Positions 6,772-18,217 of a stretch of DNA of 18,217 nucleotides are shown one piece after another. Within the stretch, counting starts at the first letter, position 1. Each line of letters begins with the position of its first letter. Origin of the DNA: CAZPLZ01 sp964587525 (GTDB taxonomy: Bacteria; Oederibacteriota; CAKKQC01); NCBI GenBank assembly GCA_964587525.1, contig CAZPLZ010000060.1:1-18217 (forward strand). Reading direction: 5' to 3'. The notes under the pieces are model-generated. The model did not search any database. It had not been told where the DNA came from and saw only the letters and a program-made list of their open reading frames with translations. Position numbers and translations under genes: made by a program.

Positions 6772-7074
6772 TCATAGTTTGATCTCGACGCCGACGCCGG
6801 CCGGCAGTTCGAGTTTCATGAGGGCGTCGACTGTTTTCGTGGTCGGCTCCAGGATATCCAAGAGCCGGCGGTGTGTACGAATTTCAAACTGCTCGCGCGA
6901 CCGCTTATCGATGTGTGGAGAACGCAGCACGGTGAAGCGCTCAATCCGTGTCGGCAGGGGGATAGGCCCAGAAACCGTGGCGCCCATCCGCCGGACGGTC
7001 TCGACGATCTCCGCCGCGGACTGATCCAGCAGCCGGTGATCGAATGCCTTCAATCTGATACGAATGCGTTGCAT
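6772..7074 (-). CDS. rpsJ: 30S ribosomal protein S10
   Basis: S10 is in the 30S head; in E. coli it also works with NusB in rRNA antitermination (NusE). The 100-residue product is family length. It has [20 protein letters not shown] at the start, then [20 protein letters not shown] and [20 protein letters not shown]. The ATG at 7074 comes only three bases after the fusA stop; GGGAGGGG near the end of fusA can serve as ribosome-binding site. In many bacteria tuf sits between fusA and rpsJ, but here it does not, and there is no leader for S10-operon control. Confidence 0.98.
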   Translation of the reverse strand: MQRIRIRLKAFDHRLLDQSAAEIVETVRRMGATVSGPIPLPTRIERFTVLRSPHIDKRSREQFEIRTHRRLLDILEPTTKTVDALMKLELPAGVGVEIKL

Positions 7075-7077
7075 GTC

Positions 7078-9174
7078 TCAGCGGTTCCCTCCCCTCCTCC
7101 CCTTGAATTTGGCGGTGATCGTCTCCACGATTGCGCGCGGGATCTCCTCGTACAGCTCAAACTCCATGGAAAACGCCGCTCGACCCTGGCTCAGGGAGCG
7201 CACCGCGGTGGCATAGCCAAACATCTCTCCCAACGGTGCCAACGCGCGGATCACACGCGCATTGCCACGAAGCGTCATCCCCTGGACCTGCCCGCGGCGC
7301 GAATTCAAATCACCGATCACTTCTCCCATGAACTCTTCCGGGGTCACCACCTCCAGATCCATGACCGGCTCGGTCAGCTTTGGGTCAGCCTTCATGAAGG
7401 CATCCTTGAACGCCATGGACGCCGCGATCTTGAAGGCCATCTCCGAGGAATCCACGTCGTGGAAGGCACCATCATACAGGACCGCCCGGAAATCAACCAC
7501 GGGATACCCCGCGAGCACCCCGGTTTCCTTGGCCTCCCGGATTCCCTTGTCCACCGCCGGCCAGAACTCGCGCGGCACCGCGCCGCCGGTGATCTCGCTG
7601 ACAAATTCATACCCTTTCCCAGCCTCAAGCGGCTCGAGCCGGATCCGCACGTCGCCATACTGCCCCCGGCCACCCGTCTGCTTGATGTACGTGCCGCGGG
7701 CTTCGGCCGTCTGCCGGATGATCTCCTTGTAGGCCACCTGCGGACGGCCGGTATTAGTCTGCACGTTGAACTCGCGGCGCATCCGTTCCACGATGATCTC
7801 GAGGTGGAGTTCACCCATGCCCGCAATCAGCGTCTGGTTAGTTTCGGCATCGACTGTGACCTTGAGGGTCGGATCTTCTTCGCACAGCCGGCCTAGCACC
7901 TGTCCCATCTTTTCCTGATCCGCTTTGGTCTTGGGCTCGATGGCAAGCGAGATGACTGGTTCGGGGAAGGTGGTCGCCTCGAGCAGAATCTCGCTGTTTT
8001 CCGGACAGAGCGTATCGCCGGTTCCCGTCTCCTTAAACCCGACGACCCCGATGATATCTCCTGTACGCGCCTCTTCGATCTCCTCCCGCTTGTTGGCGTG
8101 CATCAGCAAAATCCGGGCCACCCGTTCCCGCAGCATGCGGGAGGCGTTGTACACATACGAACCTGACTTCAGCACACCCGAATACACCCGGACAAACATG
8201 AGCTTGCCGACAAATGGATCCGCCGCAACCTTGAACGCCAAGCCGCAGAACGGCTCCTCATCGGACGGCTTCCGCTCCAGGGCGGCGCCGTTTCCCACGC
8301 CGCTTCCCTTGACCGGCGGCATATCCAGCGGCGAAGGCAGGTAGCGAACGACGGCGTCAAGTAACGGCTGCACGCCTCGGTTGCGGAGTGACGTCCCGCA
8401 CAGGGCAGGCACGATCTTGCCTTGAATCGTTCCCCGCCGCAGACACCGGTAGATCTCGTCCTCAGCGATTGGCTGGCCCTCGAGGAATTTCTGCATGACG
8501 GCATCGTCAAACTCCACGCAAGTTTCCAACATGGCTTCGCGTTGAGCGAATGCTTTCTCTTGAAGTTCCGGGGGAATGTCGAGGACATCGAAGTCTTTGC
8601 CTTTCGTCTCGTCCCTCCAGGAGAGAGCCTTCATGCGAATGAGGTCGACCACGCCGACGAACTGATCCTCCGCCCCCCAGGGCACCTGGGTGGCCACCGG
8701 CTTGGCCGCAAGTTTCTCCACCATGCTCTTGAGCGAAGCCTCAAAGTCCGCACCCACCCGGTCCATTTTGTTCACGTAGACGATCCGTGGCACGTGGTAC
8801 TTGTCCGCCTGTCGCCACACGGTCTCGGACTGTGGTTCCACGCCCGCGGTGGCGTCGAACACCACGACCGCGCCGTCCAGCACGCGCAGGCTGCGCTCCA
8901 CCTCGACGGTAAAATCCACGTGCCCCGGCGTGTCCACAATATTAATTTGGTGCTCCATCCAATATGACGTGGTTGCGGCTGCGGTGATGGTGATCCCGCG
9001 CTCCCTCTCCTGGTCCATCCAGTCCATCTGCGTGTTGCCTTCATCCACATCCCCCAGCTTGTGAATGCGGCCCGTGTAAAACAGGATGCGCTCCGTCGTG
9101 GTCGTCTTGCCAGCATCAATATGCGCGCAGATGCCGATGTTGCGCACACGGTCGAGCTCGATACGGCGGGCCAT
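7078..9174 (-). CDS. fusA: Elongation factor G (translocation GTPase)
   Basis: EF-G moves tRNAs and mRNA through the ribosome after each peptide bond and, with ribosome recycling factor, splits terminated ribosomes. The 698-residue product is normal length. GTPase motifs are [12 protein letters not shown] (17-28, P loop), the switch-I region around [12 protein letters not shown] (57-68), DTPGH (81-85) and NKMD (135-138). Domains II to V follow, with [14 protein letters not shown] in domain IV and the RRGQVQGM and [17 protein letters not shown] blocks in domain V. It is complete, so a canonical EF-G rather than a degenerate paralogue. ATG 9174 is six bases after the rpsG stop. Confidence 0.99.
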   Translation of the reverse strand: MARRIELDRVRNIGICAHIDAGKTTTTERILFYTGRIHKLGDVDEGNTQMDWMDQERERGITITAAATTSYWMEHQINIVDTPGHVDFTVEVERSLRVLDGAVVVFDATAGVEPQSETVWRQADKYHVPRIVYVNKMDRVGADFEASLKSMVEKLAAKPVATQVPWGAEDQFVGVVDLIRMKALSWRDETKGKDFDVLDIPPELQEKAFAQREAMLETCVEFDDAVMQKFLEGQPIAEDEIYRCLRRGTIQGKIVPALCGTSLRNRGVQPLLDAVVRYLPSPLDMPPVKGSGVGNGAALERKPSDEEPFCGLAFKVAADPFVGKLMFVRVYSGVLKSGSYVYNASRMLRERVARILLMHANKREEIEEARTGDIIGVVGFKETGTGDTLCPENSEILLEATTFPEPVISLAIEPKTKADQEKMGQVLGRLCEEDPTLKVTVDAETNQTLIAGMGELHLEIIVERMRREFNVQTNTGRPQVAYKEIIRQTAEARGTYIKQTGGRGQYGDVRIRLEPLEAGKGYEFVSEITGGAVPREFWPAVDKGIREAKETGVLAGYPVVDFRAVLYDGAFHDVDSSEMAFKIAASMAFKDAFMKADPKLTEPVMDLEVVTPEEFMGEVIGDLNSRRGQVQGMTLRGNARVIRALAPLGEMFGYATAVRSLSQGRAAFSMEFELYEEIPRAIVETITAKFKGRRGGNR

Positions 9175-9180
9175 GTCAGG

Positions 9181-9648
9181 CTACCAGCGATAGTGCGCGA
9201 AGGCCCGGTTCGCCTCGGCCATCTTGTGTATCTCTTCCCGCTTCTTCACGGCTCCGCCGGTCCCGGATGCAGCCTCACCGAGCTCGTTGGTCAGTTTCTC
9301 CATAAACGACCGCTCCCCACGGGCTGCCACGGAGGCCAGGATCCACCGGATCGCCAGCGCGAGACGGCGCTCGGGCCTCACCTCGATGGGCACCTGGTAG
9401 TTTGCACCGCCCACGCGCCGGGGGCGCACCTCCAGAAGAGGCTTGACGTTTTCAACCGCGGTCTTGAGCACGTTGAGGGAGGACAGTCCGCGCTGCTCCA
9501 GCAGGTCCAGGGCGCCGTACACCACCTTCTCCGCAGTGGCACGCTCGCCGCACCTCATGACCGAGTTAATGAACTTGGACACCAGCGTGCTCTGAAACCG
9601 CGTGTCCGGGCTGATCTCTCGGCGTGGTGCCCTGCCCGATCTAGGCAT
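9181..9648 (-). CDS. rpsG: 30S ribosomal protein S7
   Basis: S7 nucleates assembly of the 30S head, lies by the E site, and in E. coli represses the str operon. From ATG 9648 the product is 155 residues, the usual length: [20 protein letters not shown], then [40 protein letters not shown], and [20 protein letters not shown] at the end. The frame is open upstream to 9693, but those 15 residues lie inside rpsL and have no family match. AGGGGAAAG precedes the chosen ATG. The gene overlaps the end of rpsL by eight bases. Confidence 0.97.
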   Translation of the reverse strand: MPRSGRAPRREISPDTRFQSTLVSKFINSVMRCGERATAEKVVYGALDLLEQRGLSSLNVLKTAVENVKPLLEVRPRRVGGANYQVPIEVRPERRLALAIRWILASVAARGERSFMEKLTNELGEAASGTGGAVKKREEIHKMAEANRAFAHYRW

Positions 9649-10041
9649 TGGCTGCGCTTTCCCCTGCGCTTGACTTCGGGCGCTTCGCGCCATACTTGGA
9701 ACGGCTGCGGCGCCGGTCCGTCACCCCGGTTGCATCGAGAACGCCGCGGACAATGTGGTACCGAACACCCGGCAAGTCTTTGACGCGGCCCCCACGCACA
9801 AGCACGATCGAGTGCTCCTGCAGGCTGTGACCGACTCCGGGGATATAGGCGGTGACTTCAAAGCCGTTGCTCATTCGAACACGTGCCACTTTCCGCAGCG
9901 CGGAGTTCGGCTTCTTGGGCGTCACGGTCTTCACCACCAGGCACACCCCACGCTTGAACGGTGAGGATTCGAGAGCCGGCGAATGCGAACGGCCCCGCTT
10001 AGGAGACCGGGCGTGACGGATGAGCTGCGAGATCGTCGGCA

Positions 10042-10042
<1 letters not shown>
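9641..10042 (-). CDS. rpsL: 30S ribosomal protein S12
   Basis: S12 is at the decoding centre and controls accuracy; it is the classic target of streptomycin-resistance mutations. The 133-residue product matches the family through [11 protein letters not shown] (114-124) and then adds nine residues that run into the rpsG start. Lys43 ([11 protein letters not shown]) and Lys88 ([10 protein letters not shown]), the usual resistance positions, are both wild type. Asp89, modified by RimO in some bacteria, is present. The ATG at 10042 shares one base with the rpoC stop (TGATG), so no str-operon promoter can lie between them; one inside rpoC is possible but not seen. Confidence 0.98.
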
Positions 10043-14172
<4,130 letters not shown>

Positions 14173-14174
14173 GC

Positions 14175-17100
14175 CTACCCCACCTCCCGCTTGACTTCAC
14201 GTGGCTCTCTCTCGTTGTGCTCATCCTTGCCGTTCCTGCCGCCACCGCGCTGAACCTCGCGCAGGAGCTCCACATCGATCCCCAGACTCTGCAGCTCCTT
14301 GATGAGCACGTTGAAGGATTCTGGAATACCGGGCTGAGGCACGTTCTGCCCCTTCACGAGTGCTTCATAGGCCCTCGCGCGGCCAGACACATCGTCACTC
14401 TTCATCGTGAGAAGCTCCTGCAACGCGTGCGCCGCCCCATACGCTTCCAGAGCCCACACCTCCATCTCGCCAAACCGTTGGCCGCCAAACTGCGCTTTCC
14501 CACCCAGCGGCTGCTGTGTGACGAGCGAATAGGGGCCCGTGGACCGTGCATGGATTTTCATCTCTACCAGGTGGGCCAATTTCATCATGTACAGATACCC
14601 AACCGTTATCTTCTGCTCGAACGGCTCGCCGGTGCGTCCGTCGTACAAGGTGGTCTTTCCGGACTCAGGCAGGCCGGCCTCTTTCAACCACGCCTTGATC
14701 TCATCTTCCGAAGCTCCGTCAAACACTGGACACGCCACGGGGCGCTTAAGCTTCGCCGCAGCCCATCCCATTTGGAGCTCATAAATCTGCCCCACGTTCA
14801 TCCGGGACGGAACACCCAGCGGGTTCAGCACCATGTCCACCGGTGTGCCATCTGGCAGGTAGGGCATATCTTCCTCCGGTAGGATTTTGGCAATCACCCC
14901 TTTGTTGCCATGCCGGCCAGCCACCTTGTCACCAACCTGGAGCCGCTGCTTCTTGACCACATACACCTTGGCTAGCTTCAGCACGTTCTGCAGCAACTCA
15001 TCACCGTGCTTAATCCGCTCGATTTCTTCCTGGGTGCTACGCTCGATGGCCTCGATCTCCTCGGCCAGCCACTGCTTCATCCGCACAACCGCCTCACGAT
15101 GCGCTTCCTTAAGGCTCGCCACCTTGGCTGCGTCACCACTGGTCTTCTTCACCTTCTCGTCCAATTCGGCCTCCCGCTCCTTGAATTCTTCGTCAAACCG
15201 CTTGCGGCAGGCCTGAATCTTCTCCTGCTTTTCACCCTCCAGCCGCTTGAGCTCGGACAGGTCTTTGGATTTGAGCCGTTCTTCACGGTTCTTACGCGCA
15301 AAGATCCGGGTGGAAAGGATCTTGCCATCAACGCCAGGCTGGACCCTTAAGGAGGTGTCTCGAACATCCTCCGCCTTCTCGCCGAATATCGCGCGAAGTA
15401 GTTTTTCCTCAGGGGTCTGCTCGGTATCACCTTTGGGCGCCACACGGCTTACCAGGATGTCGCCCGGCACGACTTCTGCCCCAACGCGCACCACGCCGTC
15501 CTCATCGATGTTCCGAAGCGCCTCCTCACTGACATTCGGCACGTCGCGTGTGATTTCCTCCGGCCCTAGCTTGGTTTCACACGCTTCAGCTTCGAACTCC
15601 TCGATGCGGACCGAGCTCAGCAGGTCCTCCTTCAGCAGACGCTCGCTGACGAGCACCGCGTCTTCAAAGTTGTATCCGCGCCACGGCATGAACGCCACCA
15701 GGACATTCACGCCAAGCGCGAGCTCGCCATTCGCTTGAGCGGGACCGTCCGCGATCACCTGCCCAGCCTTCACGTGCTGACCCTTCTCGACCAGCGGCTT
15801 CTGGTTCAGGCACGTGCTCTGGTTGGAACGGCGATATTTCACCAGCTTGTAGATGTCAACGCCCCCGAGGTCCAGCTGGCGGCCCGTCGTATCCTTGACC
15901 GGTGAGGCATACACCACGATGTGGTTAGTATCCAGCGCCGCCACGGACCCCGCCCGCCGGGCCACGACCGCCATGCCGGAGTCACGCACAACCACGGCCT
16001 CCATGCCGGTCCCGATCAGCGGCGCCTCAGTGCGAACCAGCGGCACCGCCTGCCTCTGCATGTTGGAGCCCATGAGGGCACGGTTGGCATCGTCATGCTC
16101 CAGGAACGGAATCAGCGCGGTGGCCGCACTCACGAGCTGCTTGGGGCTGACATCCATGAAATCGACCGCTTCTGGCGACACGACCGTGATGTCGCCACGG
16201 AACCTCGCCAGCACCTGCTGGTCAGCGATCTTTCCATCCGGGTCCAGCTTCGTGTTAGCCTGGGCAATCACGTAGGTGTCTTCCTCATTCGCATTAAGAT
16301 ATTTCGTCTCGTTCACCACACGCCCGTTGCTCACCTTGCGGTACGGCGACTCCAGAAAACCTAAGTTGTTGATCCTCGCGTAGGTGGCCAGCGACGAAAT
16401 CAGCCCGATGTTAGGACCTTCCGGAGTCTCAATGGGGCACACCCGGCCATAGTGGGAGTGATGCACATCGCGCACCTCGAACCCCGCTCGCTCACGGCTT
16501 AAGCCTCCTGGCCCCAGCGCGGAGAGCCTGCGCTTGTGCGTGATCTCCGCCAGGGGGTTGGTCTGATCCATGAACTGGCAGAGCTGGCTGCTCGCGAAGA
16601 AGCTTTTGACCGCCGCTGAAAGTGGCTTGGTGTTGAGCAGCACATTCGGGAGCACCGTTTTAAGGTCAACGAGGCCCATACTCGCGCGGACGACCTTCTC
16701 GACCCGCGCAAAGCCAATCCGGAATTGGTTCTCCAGCAGCTCCCCGACCGAGCGCACGCGACGATTCCCAAGATGATCGATGTCATCTTTCCTCCCCTCG
16801 CCGCCGTTACACAAACGGAAGAGGCTCTTCATGGTCTCCGCAATGTCCTCACGGGTCAACGTGCGCCCTTGCGGCTCCGTAGTGCGGCCCAGCTTCTTGT
16901 TGAGCTTGTAACGTCCGACCGGCGCCAAGTCGTATTTCCTAGGATTGAAGAACAAATTTTCCAGCAGGGAGCGAGTGCTCTGCGGTGTCGCCGGGGAGGT
17001 CGGCGACAGTTTCTGATGCAGTTCGCGCAGCGCCTCTTCCTCGGTCCGGGCTTTGTCACCTTTCAGCGTTACGCAGATCGAAAAGCCATCCTCAGGGTGA

Positions 17101-18092
17101 TCCAAGATCAGCACGCGGACGGTTTCCACCCTCCCGACGATGGGCACGACCTTGCAGAGGACTTCCCTCTCCCGATCCTTTTCGGTCACCTTCACCTTAC
17201 GGTAGGTGGAAACGCCGTCGCGGCCGGTGCCGTCTTCTACCTTCAACAATATTTCACCGGTGTTCGGGTCCACATCCCAGATCTTGCTGTTGGCTTCGGC
17301 AACAATCTCCCCCGTGTGGGGATCCACCAGCGACGACGCCGTGATCCGTCCCTTCAGACGTCGCAGATCATCAACGGGCACCTCCTCTACCGAGTAGAAA
17401 AGCTGAAGGATCTCCTCATTCGTCTTGTACCCCATCGCCCGCAGCAACGTGGTCGCAAACACTTTCTTCCGGCGGTCGATGCGGGCGTACATGTGGTTGT
17501 TCAGGTCAAATTCAAATTCCAGCCAAATACCCCGGTACGGGATCATGCGCGCCACGTACATCTTTTTGCCACTCTGGAGACTCTTCTCCTCGTCTTCCTC
17601 AAAGACAAGGCCCGGGGAGCGGTGCAACTGGCTCACCACCACGCGCTCTGCCCCGTTCACAATGAACGTTCCGTTCTCCGTCATGAGCGGCAGTTCACAG
17701 AGGAACACTTCCTGCTCCTTGATCTCTTTCACGGTGCGTGGCGCGTTTTTATCGCCCCCTTTGTCACGCTCGCGCACAACGAGCCTCAGGGTCGCCTTCA
17801 AGGGTGCCGCAAAGGTCAACCCGCGCTCCCGGCACGCGTCGGGAGAGTACTTGGGGGCCCCCAAGGTGTAGCTCACAAATTCAAGATAGGAGTCCTCGGC
17901 CATGTCGAGAATCGGAAAGGCGCTGCGAAAGACCGCCTGCAAGCCAATATCCTTCCGCTCCTCGGGCAAGACAGCCTGCTGCAGGAACGCCTCGAATGAC
18001 TCCCGCTGCACCGCGAGCAGGTTGGGAACATCCATAATCTCCTGGAATTTACCCAGATGCAGACGCTTCGCCACCCCGGTACTGATCGCCAT
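14175..18092 (-). CDS. rpoB: DNA-directed RNA polymerase subunit beta
   Basis: Beta forms one pincer of RNA polymerase, part of the active site and the rifampicin pocket. From ATG 18092 the product is 1305 residues. The rifampicin region [20 protein letters not shown] (501-520) keeps the main contact residues (Gln506, Asp509, His519, Arg522, Ser524), but Cys505 replaces the usual Ser. Later blocks are [26 protein letters not shown] (803-814) and [12 protein letters not shown] (1054-1065). A charged coiled-coil-like insert fills about 930-1030, and about 25 charged residues follow the normal C-terminus. The frame is open to ATG 18125, which overlaps the rplL stop. I choose 18092 for its strong ribosome-binding site; the extra 11 residues look unconserved. 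Confidence 0.98.
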   Translation of the reverse strand: MAISTGVAKRLHLGKFQEIMDVPNLLAVQRESFEAFLQQAVLPEERKDIGLQAVFRSAFPILDMAEDSYLEFVSYTLGAPKYSPDACRERGLTFAAPLKATLRLVVRERDKGGDKNAPRTVKEIKEQEVFLCELPLMTENGTFIVNGAERVVVSQLHRSPGLVFEEDEEKSLQSGKKMYVARMIPYRGIWLEFEFDLNNHMYARIDRRKKVFATTLLRAMGYKTNEEILQLFYSVEEVPVDDLRRLKGRITASSLVDPHTGEIVAEANSKIWDVDPNTGEILLKVEDGTGRDGVSTYRKVKVTEKDREREVLCKVVPIVGRVETVRVLILDHPEDGFSICVTLKGDKARTEEEALRELHQKLSPTSPATPQSTRSLLENLFFNPRKYDLAPVGRYKLNKKLGRTTEPQGRTLTREDIAETMKSLFRLCNGGEGRKDDIDHLGNRRVRSVGELLENQFRIGFARVEKVVRASMGLVDLKTVLPNVLLNTKPLSAAVKSFFASSQLCQFMDQTNPLAEITHKRRLSALGPGGLSRERAGFEVRDVHHSHYGRVCPIETPEGPNIGLISSLATYARINNLGFLESPYRKVSNGRVVNETKYLNANEEDTYVIAQANTKLDPDGKIADQQVLARFRGDITVVSPEAVDFMDVSPKQLVSAATALIPFLEHDDANRALMGSNMQRQAVPLVRTEAPLIGTGMEAVVVRDSGMAVVARRAGSVAALDTNHIVVYASPVKDTTGRQLDLGGVDIYKLVKYRRSNQSTCLNQKPLVEKGQHVKAGQVIADGPAQANGELALGVNVLVAFMPWRGYNFEDAVLVSERLLKEDLLSSVRIEEFEAEACETKLGPEEITRDVPNVSEEALRNIDEDGVVRVGAEVVPGDILVSRVAPKGDTEQTPEEKLLRAIFGEKAEDVRDTSLRVQPGVDGKILSTRIFARKNREERLKSKDLSELKRLEGEKQEKIQACRKRFDEEFKEREAELDEKVKKTSGDAAKVASLKEAHREAVVRMKQWLAEEIEAIERSTQEEIERIKHGDELLQNVLKLAKVYVVKKQRLQVGDKVAGRHGNKGVIAKILPEEDMPYLPDGTPVDMVLNPLGVPSRMNVGQIYELQMGWAAAKLKRPVACPVFDGASEDEIKAWLKEAGLPESGKTTLYDGRTGEPFEQKITVGYLYMMKLAHLVEMKIHARSTGPYSLVTQQPLGGKAQFGGQRFGEMEVWALEAYGAAHALQELLTMKSDDVSGRARAYEALVKGQNVPQPGIPESFNVLIKELQSLGIDVELLREVQRGGGRNGKDEHNEREPREVKREVG

Positions 18093-18097
18093 GTGTT

Positions 18098-18104
18098 CCC
18101 TCCC
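18098..18104 (-). promoter_or_regulatory. Ribosome-binding site that fixes the rpoB start
   Basis: GGGAGGG lies five bases before ATG 18092. The competing ATG at 18125 has only a weak GGAG about 17 bases upstream. This supports the shorter rpoB and leaves 29 bases between rplL and rpoB. Confidence 0.75.
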
Positions 18105-18121
18105 TCTCATCGTCGTTGTGT

Positions 18122-18217
18122 TCATGTGATTTCGATGGTCGCTCCGCTGTCAGAAAATTTCACCTTGATTGCCTCAGCCTCTTCCGGCGTCACGCCTTCC
18201 TTAATTGGCTTGGGGGC
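18122..18217 (-). CDS. rplL: 50S ribosomal protein L7/L12, C-terminal 31 residues (partial)
   Basis: L7/L12 forms the flexible stalk that recruits and activates translation GTPases such as EF-G. Only the last 31 residues are in the window: [20 protein letters not shown] and then [11 protein letters not shown] before TGA. They match the end of the family's C-terminal domain, where E. coli-like proteins read about VKEAVSKEEAEEIKKKLEEAGA. The position directly upstream of rpoB is the standard bacterial order rplJ-rplL-rpoB-rpoC. The rest of the gene lies beyond the right edge. Confidence 0.93.
   Translation of the reverse strand, partial: APKPIKEGVTPEEAEAIKVKFSDSGATIEIT

Noticed and set aside
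9649..9693. Longer rpsG start inside rpsL
   Set aside because: The extra 15 residues have no S7 match, whereas ATG 9648 gives the standard 155-residue S7.
16725..17999. Plus-strand open frame of 424 codons opposite rpoB
   Set aside because: Same reason: the minus-strand frame is unmistakable RpoB and the plus-strand product has no recognisable features.
18093..18125. Longer rpoB start at ATG 18125 overlapping the rplL stop
   Set aside because: The ATGA overlap is tempting, but the added 11 residues look unconserved and the GGGAGGG site clearly serves ATG 18092.

Overview
The window is a single unbroken block of housekeeping genes, all on the minus strand. They are read here from the right end (upstream) to the left end (downstream): the end of rplL, then rpoB, rpoC, rpsL, rpsG, fusA, rpsJ, rplC, rplD, rplW, rplB, rpsS, rplV, rpsC, rplP, rpmC, rpsQ, rplN, rplX, rplE, rpsN and the start of rpsH. 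It is the bacterial rpoBC cluster joined directly to the str, S10 and spc ribosomal-protein clusters. It encodes the two large RNA polymerase subunits, elongation factor G, and small- and large-subunit ribosomal proteins. I see no mobile element, CRISPR array, tRNA, rRNA or accessory system. The long plus-strand open frames are antisense shadows of GC-rich minus-strand genes.

The source is a bacterium with a fairly GC-rich genome (roughly 60% by eye). The RNA polymerase carries Gram-negative-type lineage insertions: a coiled-coil-like insert in the C-terminal third of beta and a large insert splitting the beta-prime trigger loop. S14 is the short zinc-binding form and L24 has a four-cysteine ribbon. 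tuf is absent between fusA and rpsJ, as in Chlamydia. Together these argue against enteric proteobacteria and Firmicutes, and fit PVC/Omnitrophota-like or Nitrospirota-like lineages. The phylum is not resolved from the sequence alone.

Layout: 18217-18122 is the end of rplL; 18092-10042 is rpoB-rpoC; 10042-7078 is rpsL-rpsG-fusA; 7074-2090 is the S10 cluster rpsJ to rpmC; 2070-1 is the spc cluster rpsQ to rpsH. Genes overlap by 1 to 8 bases or are separated by 0 to 36 bases, except an 83-base gap between rplP and rpmC. No stretch over 300 bases lacks a gene. Tight packing suggests co-transcription and translational coupling. There is no room for the S10 leader or the rplL-rpoB attenuator known from E. 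coli.

Two places stand out. First, rpsH is broken by an in-frame TAA at codon 93, although S8 homology continues in the same frame to the window edge. This is either a base error or a real nonsense mutation in a core gene. Second, the rplP-rpmC gap holds a perfect 7-bp hairpin over the rpmC ribosome-binding site, plus a 25-codon open frame whose stop overlaps the rpmC start. I found no convincing new biological system; the findings are anomalies inside an otherwise canonical superoperon.
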